Of a stretch of 64,000 nt of DNA, positions 15,894 through 24,062 are shown one piece after another. Location: NCBI GenBank assembly GCA_934667105.1, contig CAKULG010000002.1, positions 151,308 to 215,307 of the forward strand, in the 5' to 3' direction. How positions within the stretch are numbered: position 1 is the stretch's first letter; each line of letters starts with the position of its first letter. The DNA is from an uncultured Clostridia bacterium. GTDB lineage: Bacteria; Bacillota; Clostridia; Christensenellales; Aristaeellaceae. Both the position numbers and the translations under genes were made by a program. Under the pieces are notes generated by a model. That model saw only the letters and a list, made by a program, of their open reading frames with translations. It was not told where the DNA came from and made no database searches.

Positions 15894-16991
15894 TTATACG
15901 TTGAAACGGAAAAGGGTGATATCGCCGTCCTGCATCACATAATCCTTCCCCTCGGAGCGAATAAGCCCCTTTTCCCGGCAGGCGTTCATGCTGCCCAGTT
16001 CCCGCAGCGTTTCAAAGGGCACGATTTCCGCCCGGATGAAGCCGCGCTCAAAGTCGGTGTGGATTTTGCCCGCAGCCTGGGGCGCCTTCGTGCCCCGGAC
16101 GATGGTCCAGGCCCGGCATTCGTCCTCCCCCGCCGTGAGGAAGGAAATCAGGCCCAGCAGATGATAGCATTTCTGAATCAGCCGGTCCAGGCCGCTCTGG
16201 CCGATGCCCATTTCCTGCAAAAATTCTTCCTTTTCGGCCGGCTCCATCTGGGAAATTTCTTCCTCGATCTGGGCGGAAATCACCAGCACCTCCGCCTGCT
16301 CCCGGGCGGCGATCTTCTTCACCTGGCGCACGAAATCGATGGAATCCTCCGGTTCGCCCACCATGTCCTCCGCAATGTTGGCGGCGTAGATCACGGGCTT
16401 GGCGGTCAGCAGGAACCAGCCCCGCACGATCTCCCGCTCTTCCTCCGTCAGCTCGCAGGTGCGGGCGGGCTTGCCCTGCTCCAGATGCTTGAGCACCTTC
16501 AGCGCCAGGTCGGCCTCGGCGGCGTATTTCTTTTCGCCCGTTTTAATCAGCTTCCGGGCCTTTTCCTCCCGCTTGGATACGGTTTCCATATCCGCGAAGA
16601 TCAATTCCAGATTGATGGTTTCAATATCCCGGGCGGGGTTCACGCTGCCGTCCACATGGATGATATTTTCATCCTCAAAGCAGCGCACCACATGCACCAC
16701 CGCGTCGCATTCCCGAATGTGGGAAAGAAATTTGTTGCCCAGGCCTTCGCCCTTGCTGGCGCCCTTCACCAGCCCGGCAATATCCACAAATTCCACTGTG
16801 GCGGGCGTTACCTTCTTGGGGTGATACATGCCCTCCAGCACCTTCAGCCGCCCATCCGGCACGGCCACGATGCCCGCGTTGGGCTCGATGGTGCAGAAAG
16901 GATAATTGGCCGCCTGGGCCCCCGCCCCCGTGATGGCGTTAAACAGCGTGCTTTTGCCCACGTTGGGCAGCCCCACAACGCCTAATTTCAT
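15894..16991 (-). CDS. ychF: Redox-responsive P-loop ATPase YchF/OLA1
   Basis: 365 residues, full length for the family. The P loop is GLPNVGKST (residues 7-15), followed by ANYPFCTIEPNAGIVAVPD (switch region) and the DIAGLVKGASKGEGLGNKFL block. The C-terminal TGS domain ends in KDYVMQDGDITLFRFNV. YchF prefers ATP to GTP, binds the ribosome and affects oxidative-stress responses. It lies 71 bases upstream of tldD on the same strand. Confidence 0.96.
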   Translation of the reverse strand: MKLGVVGLPNVGKSTLFNAITGAGAQAANYPFCTIEPNAGIVAVPDGRLKVLEGMYHPKKVTPATVEFVDIAGLVKGASKGEGLGNKFLSHIRECDAVVHVVRCFEDENIIHVDGSVNPARDIETINLELIFADMETVSKREEKARKLIKTGEKKYAAEADLALKVLKHLEQGKPARTCELTEEEREIVRGWFLLTAKPVIYAANIAEDMVGEPEDSIDFVRQVKKIAAREQAEVLVISAQIEEEISQMEPAEKEEFLQEMGIGQSGLDRLIQKCYHLLGLISFLTAGEDECRAWTIVRGTKAPQAAGKIHTDFERGFIRAEIVPFETLRELGSMNACREKGLIRSEGKDYVMQDGDITLFRFNV

Positions 16992-17129
16992 AGCTTCTGT
17001 TCCCCTTTGCGCGTCTATTGATGCGAAAGCACCACCTCATATTATACAGGATGCGCCCTGCAATTGCAAGCGCTTCAAGGGGGAAGGCGGGCGGATACAC
17101 AGCCGCATCCGGAGGCTTTTCGCCCCATC

Positions 17130-17158
17130 TTGAAAAATGCGAAAAAAAATGGTACACT
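17130..17158 (+). promoter_or_regulatory. Promoter for glpK
   Basis: TTGAAA at 17130-17135 and TACACT at 17153-17158, 17 bases apart. The start codon lies 54 bases downstream of the -10 box. Confidence 0.75.
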
Positions 17159-17211
17159 ATATGCTGTAAAAGCATCGTTTGGCATTTTTTGCGCAGGGAG
17201 GACGCGACGCG

Positions 17212-18735
17212 ATGATGAACAAGCGCTATCTGGCCGCGCTGGATCAGGGAACCACCAGCTCCCGGGCCGTTATTTTCACGCTGGAAGGCCGCGTCGTGGC
17301 CTCCTCCGCCCAGGAATTTCCCCAGTATTATCCCCGGCCCGGCTGGGTGGAGCACGACCCGGCGGATATTCTTTCCACCCAAATCGAGGCGCTGCGCGCC
17401 GCCGTGCGCAAGGCGGGCATTAACGCCTCGGAAATCGCCGCCCTGGGCATTGCCAATCAGCGGGAAACTACCCTGGTGTGGGACCGGCAGACGGGCCGCT
17501 GCGTCTGCAACGCTATCGTGTGGCAATGCCGCCGGACGGCGGGCACGGTGGAGGCGCTGAAGGCGGCGGGCTATGGCGATACGATCCGCGAAAAAACCGG
17601 GCTGGTGCCCGACGCTTATTTTTCGGGCACCAAGCTGAAATGGATTCTGGATGAGCTGAACCTGCGGGAGCAGGCAAGGCGGGGCGAATTGTGCTTCGGC
17701 ACGGTGGATTCCTTCCTGGCCTGGCATCTGACGGAGGGGAACCCCCATGTGACGGACGCCACCAACGCCGCCCGCACCATGCTGTTTAACCTGCACACCC
17801 AGCAATGGGACGACGAGCTGCTGCAAATGCTGGATATTCCCCGGGCCATGCTGCCCCGGGTGGTGGATACCGCCCAGGTGATCGGCGTGCTACGGGGGGA
17901 TATTATCGGGGCCCGCGTTCCCGTGGCCGCTCTGGCGGGGGATCAGCACGCGGCGCTGTTCGGCCAGGGCTGCTTTGAAGAGGGCATGGTGAAAAACACG
18001 TACGGCACGGGCTGCTTCATGCTGATGAACGCCGGAGAGCGCTTTCGCCTCTCCCATCACGGCCTGATTACCACCCTGGCCTGGCGGCTGAACGGCCGGC
18101 CCGTTTTCGCCTTTGAGGGCAGCGTGTTTATGGGCGGCGCGTCCATCCAATGGCTGCGGGATGAATTAAAGCTGATTTCCACCGCGGCGGAAAGCGAGGC
18201 GGTGGCCGCGTCCGTTCCCGATACGGGCGGAGTGTACCTGGTGCCCGCGTTTACGGGCCTGGGCGCGCCCTATTGGAGCATGTACGCCCGGGGCACGCTG
18301 GTGGGCATGACCCGGGGCGCGGGCCGGGCCCAGATCGTGCGGGCCGCGCTGGAGGCCATCGCCTATCAATCCCGTGATCTGCTGGCGGCCATGGCGGAGG
18401 ATTGCGGCAAAATGCCCCCCGCCCTGCGGGTGGACGGCGGAGCCAGCGCCAACCGGCTGCTGATGCAATTTCAGAGCGATCTGATGGGCGTGCCGGTGCT
18501 GCGGCCCCCCGTGCTGGAAACCACCGCCCTGGGCGCGGCCATGCTGGCCGGGCTGGGCGCGGGGCTGTTTTCCTCCCCGGCAGAAACGGCGGAGGGCTGG
18601 CGCCCGGCGGAGCAATTTACCCCCGCTATGGATTCCCCCCGGCGGGAACGGCTGCTGCGCGGCTGGCGGCGGGCGGTGGATTGCGCCCTCGCCTGGGCCC
18701 AGAGCCAGGAAAATGAAGAAAAAACAACCGAGTAA
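17212..18735 (+). CDS. glpK: Glycerol kinase
   Basis: 507 residues, normal length. It opens YLAALDQGTTSSRAVIFT, has WVEHDPADIL (about 49-58), GIANQRETTLVWD, the GTKLKWILD region and the ATPase signature GTGCFMLMNAG. It phosphorylates glycerol to glycerol-3-phosphate in the cytoplasm. The ATG at 17212 was taken because GGGAGGA precedes it. No glpF or glpD is next to it; the following gene encodes a BTAD-type regulator 18 bases later, so the operon is kinase plus regulator, which is unusual. Confidence 0.95.
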   Translation: MMNKRYLAALDQGTTSSRAVIFTLEGRVVASSAQEFPQYYPRPGWVEHDPADILSTQIEALRAAVRKAGINASEIAALGIANQRETTLVWDRQTGRCVCNAIVWQCRRTAGTVEALKAAGYGDTIREKTGLVPDAYFSGTKLKWILDELNLREQARRGELCFGTVDSFLAWHLTEGNPHVTDATNAARTMLFNLHTQQWDDELLQMLDIPRAMLPRVVDTAQVIGVLRGDIIGARVPVAALAGDQHAALFGQGCFEEGMVKNTYGTGCFMLMNAGERFRLSHHGLITTLAWRLNGRPVFAFEGSVFMGGASIQWLRDELKLISTAAESEAVAASVPDTGGVYLVPAFTGLGAPYWSMYARGTLVGMTRGAGRAQIVRAALEAIAYQSRDLLAAMAEDCGKMPPALRVDGGASANRLLMQFQSDLMGVPVLRPPVLETTALGAAMLAGLGAGLFSSPAETAEGWRPAEQFTPAMDSPRRERLLRGWRRAVDCALAWAQSQENEEKTTE

Positions 18736-18753
18736 TGGAGCGTTGAATATAAA

Positions 18754-19962
18754 ATGGACGAAATTAAAATTCACCTGCTGGGAAGATTTGAAATGCTTTA
18801 TAACGGCCGCCGCATTGACGAGCAGGTGGCCAAATCCCGCAAGGGCCGGCTGCTGCTGCAATATTTATTGGTTTGGCAGACGGAGGCGGTGCCCTACAGC
18901 AAGCTGTACGAGGTGCTCTGGCCCGATGAAAAAAGCGCGAACCCGGAAAATGCCCTGAAAACGCTGGTCAGCCGCATGCGGGTGGCGCTTTCTTCCTGCT
19001 GCCCGGGGCTGGGGAAATGCATTGTAACGGCCCGGGGCGCTTATCGCTGGAAATCGCCGGAAAACTGCATGGTGGATGTGTTTGAATTTGAAAAGCTGTG
19101 CCTGGAATTAAAAAACGCGGAAACCCTCACCCCTGAAAACCGGCCGCTCTTTGAGCAGGTGCTTTCTCTTTACACAGGCGATTTGCTGCCCGAAAACGAT
19201 CAGGAAAGCTGGGTGGTGGCCCGCAGCGTATACCTGCAAAATCTGTATATGAATACGGTATATCAGTATCTTAAGCTGCTCAAGGACCGAGAAGAATACG
19301 AACAGATCATCCACGTCTGCCGCCGGGCGCTGGAAATCAACGCCTTTGACGAGCAGCTGCACCTGATGCTCATGGAAGCGCTGGTGCGTACCAACCGCAA
19401 TCACGAAGCGCTGATGCAGTATAAGCACGCCACCAACCTGCATTTTCGCTATCTGGGCGTGAAGCCCCCCGAGGGCATTCAGGAATTTTATAAACAGATC
19501 GCCCAGGCGGGCCGTGTGCTGGATGGAGATCTGGACGCCATCCGCGCCGATTTGCGCGATTACCGGGAGGCCCGGGGCGCTTTCGTGTGCGAATACGCGG
19601 TGTTTAAGGAAATCTATAATTTGCAGCTGCGCTCCCTGGAGCGCACCAGCACCACCATCTTCCTGGCGCTTCTCATGGTATCCAGCGTGGGCCAGGAGGA
19701 TATGAACCCCTTAAAGCTGGATGATATAATGAAGCAATTGCTGGAAGTGCTGCGCGGCTCTCTGCGCAAGGGCGATATTATCACCCATTATACCGCCTCC
19801 CAATACGCGCTGCTGCTCCCCCTAAAATCCTATGATAACGGCAAGCTGGTGATGGAGCGGGTGAAAAGCGCCTTTTACCGGCAGCACGCCAATTCCTCCG
19901 TGGTACTCAATTACCGGCTGGGCCTCATCTCCCCCGAGCACCCGCAGGATACGGAAAGATAA
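18754..19962 (+). CDS. SARP-like regulator: winged helix plus BTAD/TPR domain and divergent C-terminal domain
   Basis: 402 residues in three parts. Residues about 1-95 form an OmpR-type winged helix (IHLLGRFEMLYNGRRID ... NPENALKTLVSRMRVAL). Residues about 100-250 match the bacterial transcriptional activator domain with helical repeats (LYTGDLLPENDQESWVVARS, then RRALEINAFDEQLHLMLMEAL). Residues 265-395 resemble a degenerate GGDEF-like fold (LRGSLRKGDIITHYTASQYALLLPL) without the GGDEF signature, so cyclase activity is unlikely. It probably senses something through the BTAD domain and acts on nearby genes. Translation follows glpK closely. Confidence 0.75.
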   Translation: MDEIKIHLLGRFEMLYNGRRIDEQVAKSRKGRLLLQYLLVWQTEAVPYSKLYEVLWPDEKSANPENALKTLVSRMRVALSSCCPGLGKCIVTARGAYRWKSPENCMVDVFEFEKLCLELKNAETLTPENRPLFEQVLSLYTGDLLPENDQESWVVARSVYLQNLYMNTVYQYLKLLKDREEYEQIIHVCRRALEINAFDEQLHLMLMEALVRTNRNHEALMQYKHATNLHFRYLGVKPPEGIQEFYKQIAQAGRVLDGDLDAIRADLRDYREARGAFVCEYAVFKEIYNLQLRSLERTSTTIFLALLMVSSVGQEDMNPLKLDDIMKQLLEVLRGSLRKGDIITHYTASQYALLLPLKSYDNGKLVMERVKSAFYRQHANSSVVLNYRLGLISPEHPQDTER

Positions 19963-19966
19963 AATA

Positions 19967-20040
19967 GGGACTGTGAAAAAACGAAAACAAAGCATTTGCG
20001 GGAGAACCGCTCTGGCAAGCGAATCCCCCGCATTTTTTAA
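19967..20040 (+). repeat. Palindromic intergenic element with terminator, copy after the BTAD regulator
   Basis: The flank GGGACTGTGAAAAAACGAAA is nearly the same as that of the copy at 3831. The stem TGCGGG/CCCGCA (19997 to about 20031) is less perfect than elsewhere and is followed by TTTTTT. It lies between convergent genes. Confidence 0.75.
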
Positions 20041-21071
20041 TCTTTCTTTCCCTTTTCGTCCGCCGTCTGTAGATCCTCCGCCCGCAGTTCCATCAGCTGC
20101 TCCCGGGTGAGGGGCTGCGGCTGAGCGGCCAGGCGGTCAGCCTGGGCTGCGACGGTCCGCTCAAACAGGTTGCGCACGCCCCGGGCGTTGCCAAAGCCCT
20201 TCACATCCTGGCTTTCCCGCGCCAAAATCTCCCGCAGGGCTTCCTCCGCATCCGGGGCCAGGGCATAGCCGCTTTTACCGCAGCGCATGCGGAAAATACC
20301 CGTCATTTCCTCCACGGTGTAATCCGGGAAGAAAAGAAAGCGATTGAAGCGGGATTCCAGCCCTGGATTGGAATGAACGAAGCGCTCCATCAATTCGGTG
20401 TAGCCCGCCACGATGACGATTAAATCCTCCCGCTGATCCTCCATGGCCTTGAGCAGCGTGTCCACCGCCTCCTGGCCGTAGTCGTTTTCCCCGCGGCTGG
20501 TGAGGGTGTAGGCCTCGTCGATAAACAACACGCCGCCCTTGGCCTTTTCGATAACGGCGGCGGTTTTTCCGGCGGTCTGCCCCACATAGCCCGCCACCAG
20601 ACCGGAGCGATCCACCTCCACCAATTGCCCCTGGCTGAGCAGACCCAGGCATTTATAAATGCGCGCCATCAGCCGGGCAATCATGGTTTTGCCCGTGCCG
20701 GGATTGCCGGTGAACACCATGTGCAGGGAAAGCTCGGGAGCGGGCAGCCCCTGCTCCTTGCGCAGGGCGCAGATCTGCACCCAGTGAATCAGGCTGTCCA
20801 ACTCCTGCTTGATGGCGTCCAGGCCGATATAGCTGTGCAGCTCCGCCTTTAATTCCTCGAGGGTTTCCTGAGGCGTTTCCTCCTGGGCGGAGGCGCTGAC
20901 CGGGGCCTGCGCCGTTGTTTCCGTTGTTTTTTCCGCCGCGGCGGGGGCGGTTTCCGGGATCTCGGGCGCTTTCACGCCCCATAAATCCTCGCCGATGAGG
21001 CGCATGCGCTGGTTCATCAGCCCCTGCATAATTTCATTTTGCAAGGTGATGATTTCATCCTTGTTTTCCAT
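20037..21071 (-). CDS. AAA+ ATPase of the CbbX/SpoVK family
   Basis: 344 residues. An N-terminal coil and a Glu/Ala/Pro-rich linker (to about residue 70) precede a single AAA+ module: Walker A GNPGTGKT (122-129), AGYVGQT pore-loop region (160-166), Walker B LFIDEA (182-187) and GLESRFNR with the arginine finger (237-244). Relatives include Rubisco activase CbbX, SpoVK of sporulation and ESX EccA. They remodel a protein partner using ATP. There is no Rubisco here; the linked gene is a TIM-barrel isomerase 12 bases upstream. Partner unknown. Confidence 0.88.
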   Translation of the reverse strand: MENKDEIITLQNEIMQGLMNQRMRLIGEDLWGVKAPEIPETAPAAAEKTTETTAQAPVSASAQEETPQETLEELKAELHSYIGLDAIKQELDSLIHWVQICALRKEQGLPAPELSLHMVFTGNPGTGKTMIARLMARIYKCLGLLSQGQLVEVDRSGLVAGYVGQTAGKTAAVIEKAKGGVLFIDEAYTLTSRGENDYGQEAVDTLLKAMEDQREDLIVIVAGYTELMERFVHSNPGLESRFNRFLFFPDYTVEEMTGIFRMRCGKSGYALAPDAEEALREILARESQDVKGFGNARGVRNLFERTVAAQADRLAAQPQPLTREQLMELRAEDLQTADEKGKKD

Positions 21072-21083
21072 GAAAAAGCTCCT

Positions 21084-21908
21084 TTACCGGTTAATGTGCT
21101 CCCGGATATATTGAAGGGTGCGGTTCAATTCGTTAAAATGAATCACGCCGTCCGGCAGGAAGGAAGTGGCCTCCACGGTATAATCCCCGTCGTAGCCCAC
21201 CTCCCGGACAAAATCAAAAAAGCGCGCGAAATCGATTTGTCCCTGGCCGATATGCAGCGTTTTGAGCCGCGCCCAATCCATATAGCCCCCGGCGTAATCA
21301 TTTACATGCAGATGGCGGATATGCCCCTCCGTCCAGAGAAAGCGATTTTCCGGGGCGTAGTATTCCTCCAATTGCTGATGAAAGGCCGCCATTTTTGTAT
21401 CCAGGGTAAAGGCCGCCTGGGGATACAGGCGAAGCAGCTCCCGCCAATGAGTCAGCGGATCGCGCTGATTGCACACCACGTTTTCCACCATCAGCTCCAG
21501 CCCGTGGCGCTGGGCCTGCGCCAGCAGCAGGGGGTAGGCCCGCAGGTTATTTTCGATATGCTGGTCGGAGGTCATGCCGTCCCATAAATGCATCACCATC
21601 CGGCGCGCGCCCAGAAACACCGCCATCTGGCAATTGATTTCAAACAGGCGCGCGGCCTCCTCCCAATCCCCGGGGCCGTTGCGGCTGATAGCCTCCCCGA
21701 TATGCTTTTCGCAATGATACACATACACGGGCAGCCGCAGGCGCGAAAGCAGGGCGCTGAGCCGATCCAATTGATCGTACCAGACGCTGTAGAGCATAAA
21801 TTCATAGCCGTCGCAGCGCAGGCGCTCCGCGCATTCCGGCAGCAGATAATAATTTCTTCCGTTGGGCACGCCCAGCAGCGCCCCGGTGGAGCAAAGAACC
21901 CTGTGCAT
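21084..21908 (-). CDS. Sugar phosphate isomerase/epimerase-like TIM-barrel protein
   Basis: 274 residues of the AP endonuclease 2 / xylose isomerase-like barrel. Metal-site candidates are the Glu in LMVENVVCNQRDP, the Asp of FTLDTKMAAFH, the His pair in HIRHLHVNDYAGG and the Glu in YTVEATSF. Members isomerise or epimerise sugars, inositols or hydroxypyruvate. I place the start at the ATG at 21908, with GGGAGG 8 bases before it; a GTG two codons upstream would leave too little spacing. First gene of a unit with the AAA+ ATPase. Confidence 0.75.
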   Translation of the reverse strand: MHRVLCSTGALLGVPNGRNYYLLPECAERLRCDGYEFMLYSVWYDQLDRLSALLSRLRLPVYVYHCEKHIGEAISRNGPGDWEEAARLFEINCQMAVFLGARRMVMHLWDGMTSDQHIENNLRAYPLLLAQAQRHGLELMVENVVCNQRDPLTHWRELLRLYPQAAFTLDTKMAAFHQQLEEYYAPENRFLWTEGHIRHLHVNDYAGGYMDWARLKTLHIGQGQIDFARFFDFVREVGYDGDYTVEATSFLPDGVIHFNELNRTLQYIREHINR

Positions 21909-22014
21909 TTCCACCGCCTCCCGTTTTTTCCATCATTTATTATAGCACATTTCCGCCGCAAATGCGAACACAAATTGCCGGGGAGCAATTTCGCGCGCAT
22001 TCCCTTTCCGGCGA

Positions 22015-22044
22015 TTGACAAGGGAAAAGCGAATGCGCTATAAT
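22015..22044 (+). promoter_or_regulatory. Promoter for the adenine deaminase leader
   Basis: TTGACA at 22015-22020 and TATAAT at 22039-22044, spacing 18. Transcription would begin near 22051, about 175 bases before the ade start codon. Confidence 0.85.
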
Positions 22045-22061
22045 GGACGCATCAACGAAAG

Positions 22062-22185
22062 AAGGGAGAGCGGCCGCATGAAAAACGAAGCGCGGTTTCC
22101 GGATTTTGCAATCACTCCGGGGGCCTGCGCCCGCCCGTTTTCCGCCGCGCTCTCCGGGAAAGGCTGCGTTTTGCGCGGCCTTTTT
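22062..22185 (+). promoter_or_regulatory. Structured leader with attenuator before adenine deaminase, class unknown
   Basis: GGAGAGCG (22065-22072) pairs with CGCTCTCC (22148-22155), closing a domain that contains CCGGA/TCCGG (22099-22103 with 22116-22120) stacked directly on GGGC/GCCC (22121-22124 with 22129-22132). The intrinsic terminator at 22162-22185 follows after 6 bases. That arrangement, closed multi-helix domain then terminator, is what riboswitches look like. It does not match the purine (guanine/adenine) riboswitch core that I know. A short reading frame (22078-22239) also runs through it, so a leader-peptide mechanism is an alternative. Confidence 0.55.
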
Positions 22186-22239
22186 GCTAATTTAAAGGGC
22201 ATTATAAAAACGGGGAGGCCGAAACATGCTGGCGAATGA
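22078..22239 (+). CDS. Possible leader peptide (53 codons) overlapping ade start
   Basis: ATG at 22078 with GGGAG 9-10 bases upstream opens a 53-residue frame that crosses the leader helices and the terminator and stops 14 bases inside ade. The peptide (MKNEARFPDFAITPGACARP at the start) matches no family I know. It may be a translated leader that couples to ade, or a chance frame across an RNA element. Low confidence. Confidence 0.25.
   Translation: MKNEARFPDFAITPGACARPFSAALSGKGCVLRGLFANLKGIIKTGRPKHAGE
22162..22185 (+). terminator. Intrinsic terminator inside the ade leader
   Basis: GGCTGCG (22162-22168), loop TTTTG, CGCGGCC (22174-22180), then TTTTT (22181-22185); seven pairs including one T-G wobble. 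It stands 40 bases before the ade start codon. Confidence 0.75.
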
Positions 22240-23959
22240 AACCTATCTTGAAAAAGTGCGGCGAAAGCTGGAAAAAAAGCAGCGGGTCATTCGCGTTGCG
22301 GGGGGCGCGGAAAAAGCGGATCTGGTGCTGAAAAACGCCACCTACCTGAACGTATTCAGCAATGAATTCTGCCATGGGGATATCGCCGTGGCGGAGGGGC
22401 TGATCGTGGGCATGGGGGAATATCAGGGCGTGGAGGAGCTGGACGTTTCGGGCGGCATCGTCTGCCCCGGCTTTATCGACGCCCACATCCACCTGGAAAG
22501 CTCGCTGGTAACGCCCTGGGAATTCGCCAAGGCGGTGCTCCCCCACGGCACCACCACCGTGATTACCGATCCCCACGAAATCGCCAATGTGATGGGGCTT
22601 GCGGGCGTTGATTATATGCTTCAGGCCAGCGCCGGGCTGCCCATGGACGTGCATTTCATGCTGCCCTCCTGCGTGCCCGCCACGCCCCAGGATGAAAGCG
22701 GGGCCGTGCTGGATTATCAGGCCATCGATCCCTATTTCGAGCATCCCCGGGTGCTGGGCCTGGCGGAAATGATGGATTACGTCAGCATCATTCAGCAAAA
22801 GCCCGAGGCCGTGTGTAAAATTCTCTGCTCCCAGGCGCATCACAAAAAAATCGACGGCCACGCCCCCGGCCTTTCCGGTCTGGAGCTGAACGCCTATATC
22901 GCCGCGGGGGTTTATTCCGATCACGAATGCTTCACCTATGAAAACGCGCTGGAAAAGCTGCAAAAGGGCCAGTTCATCATGATTCGGGAGGGCACCGCCG
23001 CCCAGAACCTGAAAGCGCTGCTGCCCCTGCTGAACCAGCAGTATTATTCCCGCCTTATGTTCGCCACCGACGATAAGCACCCCAGCGATCTGCTGCACGG
23101 GGGCCACATCGATTATATCGTGAAAAACGCCATCAGCATGGGCGTGGATCCCATCATCGCCATGAAGGTGGCCAGCCACAACGCCGCCCGCTATTTCCTG
23201 ATGAACAATAAAGGGGCTATCGCTCCCGGCTATCTGGCGGATTTTGTGATTCTTGATAACTTCCGCAATTTTGAAATTCAGCGGGTGATTAAGAAGGGCA
23301 AGCTGGTTTTCGAGGCCGGACGGCTGTTGGATATTTCCCGCCCCGCCGTGGCCCCCGAATTGGAGGCGAAGGCCCGAGATACCTTCCATCTGCCGGAAAT
23401 TTCCCCCGCCCTGCTGCGCCGGGACAAGCCCCTGGGGCGGCTGCGGCTCATTCCCGGAGAGCTGATTACAGAAAATATGGGTTACGCTGCCGGGGTTGAT
23501 ACCGAGAATGACATTTTGAAAATCTGCGTGGCGGAGCGCCATCACGCCACGGGGCACATCGGCGTAGGGTATCTGACGGGATACGGCCTGAAGGAGGGCG
23601 CGGTGGCCACCAGTATCGCCCACGATTCCCACAACATCATTGCCGTGGGCGCGGGCGACGAAGACCTGGCCCTGGCCATGAACCGGGTGCACGCTCTGGG
23701 CGGAGGCATCGTGGTGGCCCGGGCAGGAGAAATCCTGGCCGAGGTGCCGCTGCCCATCGCGGGCCTGATCAGCGATCAGCCCCTCTCCCAGGTGAACGCC
23801 CAATTGGAGCGGGCCAAGGAAACCGCCCGGGCCCTGGGCGTGAAGCCGGGGGTGGATCCCTTTATGACGCTCTCCTTCATGAGCCTGGCGGTTATTCCCT
23901 CTCTGCGGGTGACAACCCGAGGCGTTTTCGACGTAGCCAGCCAAACTTATCTGGAATAA
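22226..23959 (+). CDS. ade: Adenine deaminase
   Basis: 577 residues, typical Ade length. An amidohydrolase metal site VCPGFIDAHIHLESSLVTPWEF (His-x-His, about residues 76-97), DPHEIANVMG, the EMMDYVSII segment and the C-terminal Ade domain with HNIIAVGAGDEDLALAMNRV and GGGIVV. It turns adenine into hypoxanthine and ammonia, a purine salvage or catabolic step. GGGGAGG lies 10 bases before the ATG. Monocistronic, controlled by a structured leader with a terminator. Confidence 0.95.
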   Translation: MLANETYLEKVRRKLEKKQRVIRVAGGAEKADLVLKNATYLNVFSNEFCHGDIAVAEGLIVGMGEYQGVEELDVSGGIVCPGFIDAHIHLESSLVTPWEFAKAVLPHGTTTVITDPHEIANVMGLAGVDYMLQASAGLPMDVHFMLPSCVPATPQDESGAVLDYQAIDPYFEHPRVLGLAEMMDYVSIIQQKPEAVCKILCSQAHHKKIDGHAPGLSGLELNAYIAAGVYSDHECFTYENALEKLQKGQFIMIREGTAAQNLKALLPLLNQQYYSRLMFATDDKHPSDLLHGGHIDYIVKNAISMGVDPIIAMKVASHNAARYFLMNNKGAIAPGYLADFVILDNFRNFEIQRVIKKGKLVFEAGRLLDISRPAVAPELEAKARDTFHLPEISPALLRRDKPLGRLRLIPGELITENMGYAAGVDTENDILKICVAERHHATGHIGVGYLTGYGLKEGAVATSIAHDSHNIIAVGAGDEDLALAMNRVHALGGGIVVARAGEILAEVPLPIAGLISDQPLSQVNAQLERAKETARALGVKPGVDPFMTLSFMSLAVIPSLRVTTRGVFDVASQTYLE

Positions 23960-23965
23960 GAAATA

Positions 23966-24035
23966 CAATGACGCGGGGATGCTTTCAAAGAATGCATCCC
24001 CGCGTCTTTTCTGGGAAGGCTGTATGAGGAAATTG
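23966..24035 (+). repeat. Palindromic intergenic element / terminator after ade
   Basis: ACGCGGGGATGC (23971-23982) pairs perfectly with GCATCCCCGCGT (23994-24005) and is followed by CTTTT. The tail GGGAAGGCTGTATGAGG matches the tails of the other copies. It lies between convergent genes. Confidence 0.7.
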
Positions 24036-24062
24036 AGAGGCCGGGAAATCAGAACAGATATA

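Noticed and set aside
22015..22225. Known purine riboswitch upstream of ade
   Set aside because: The three-way junction core with conserved loop-loop bases is not seen; pairing differs.
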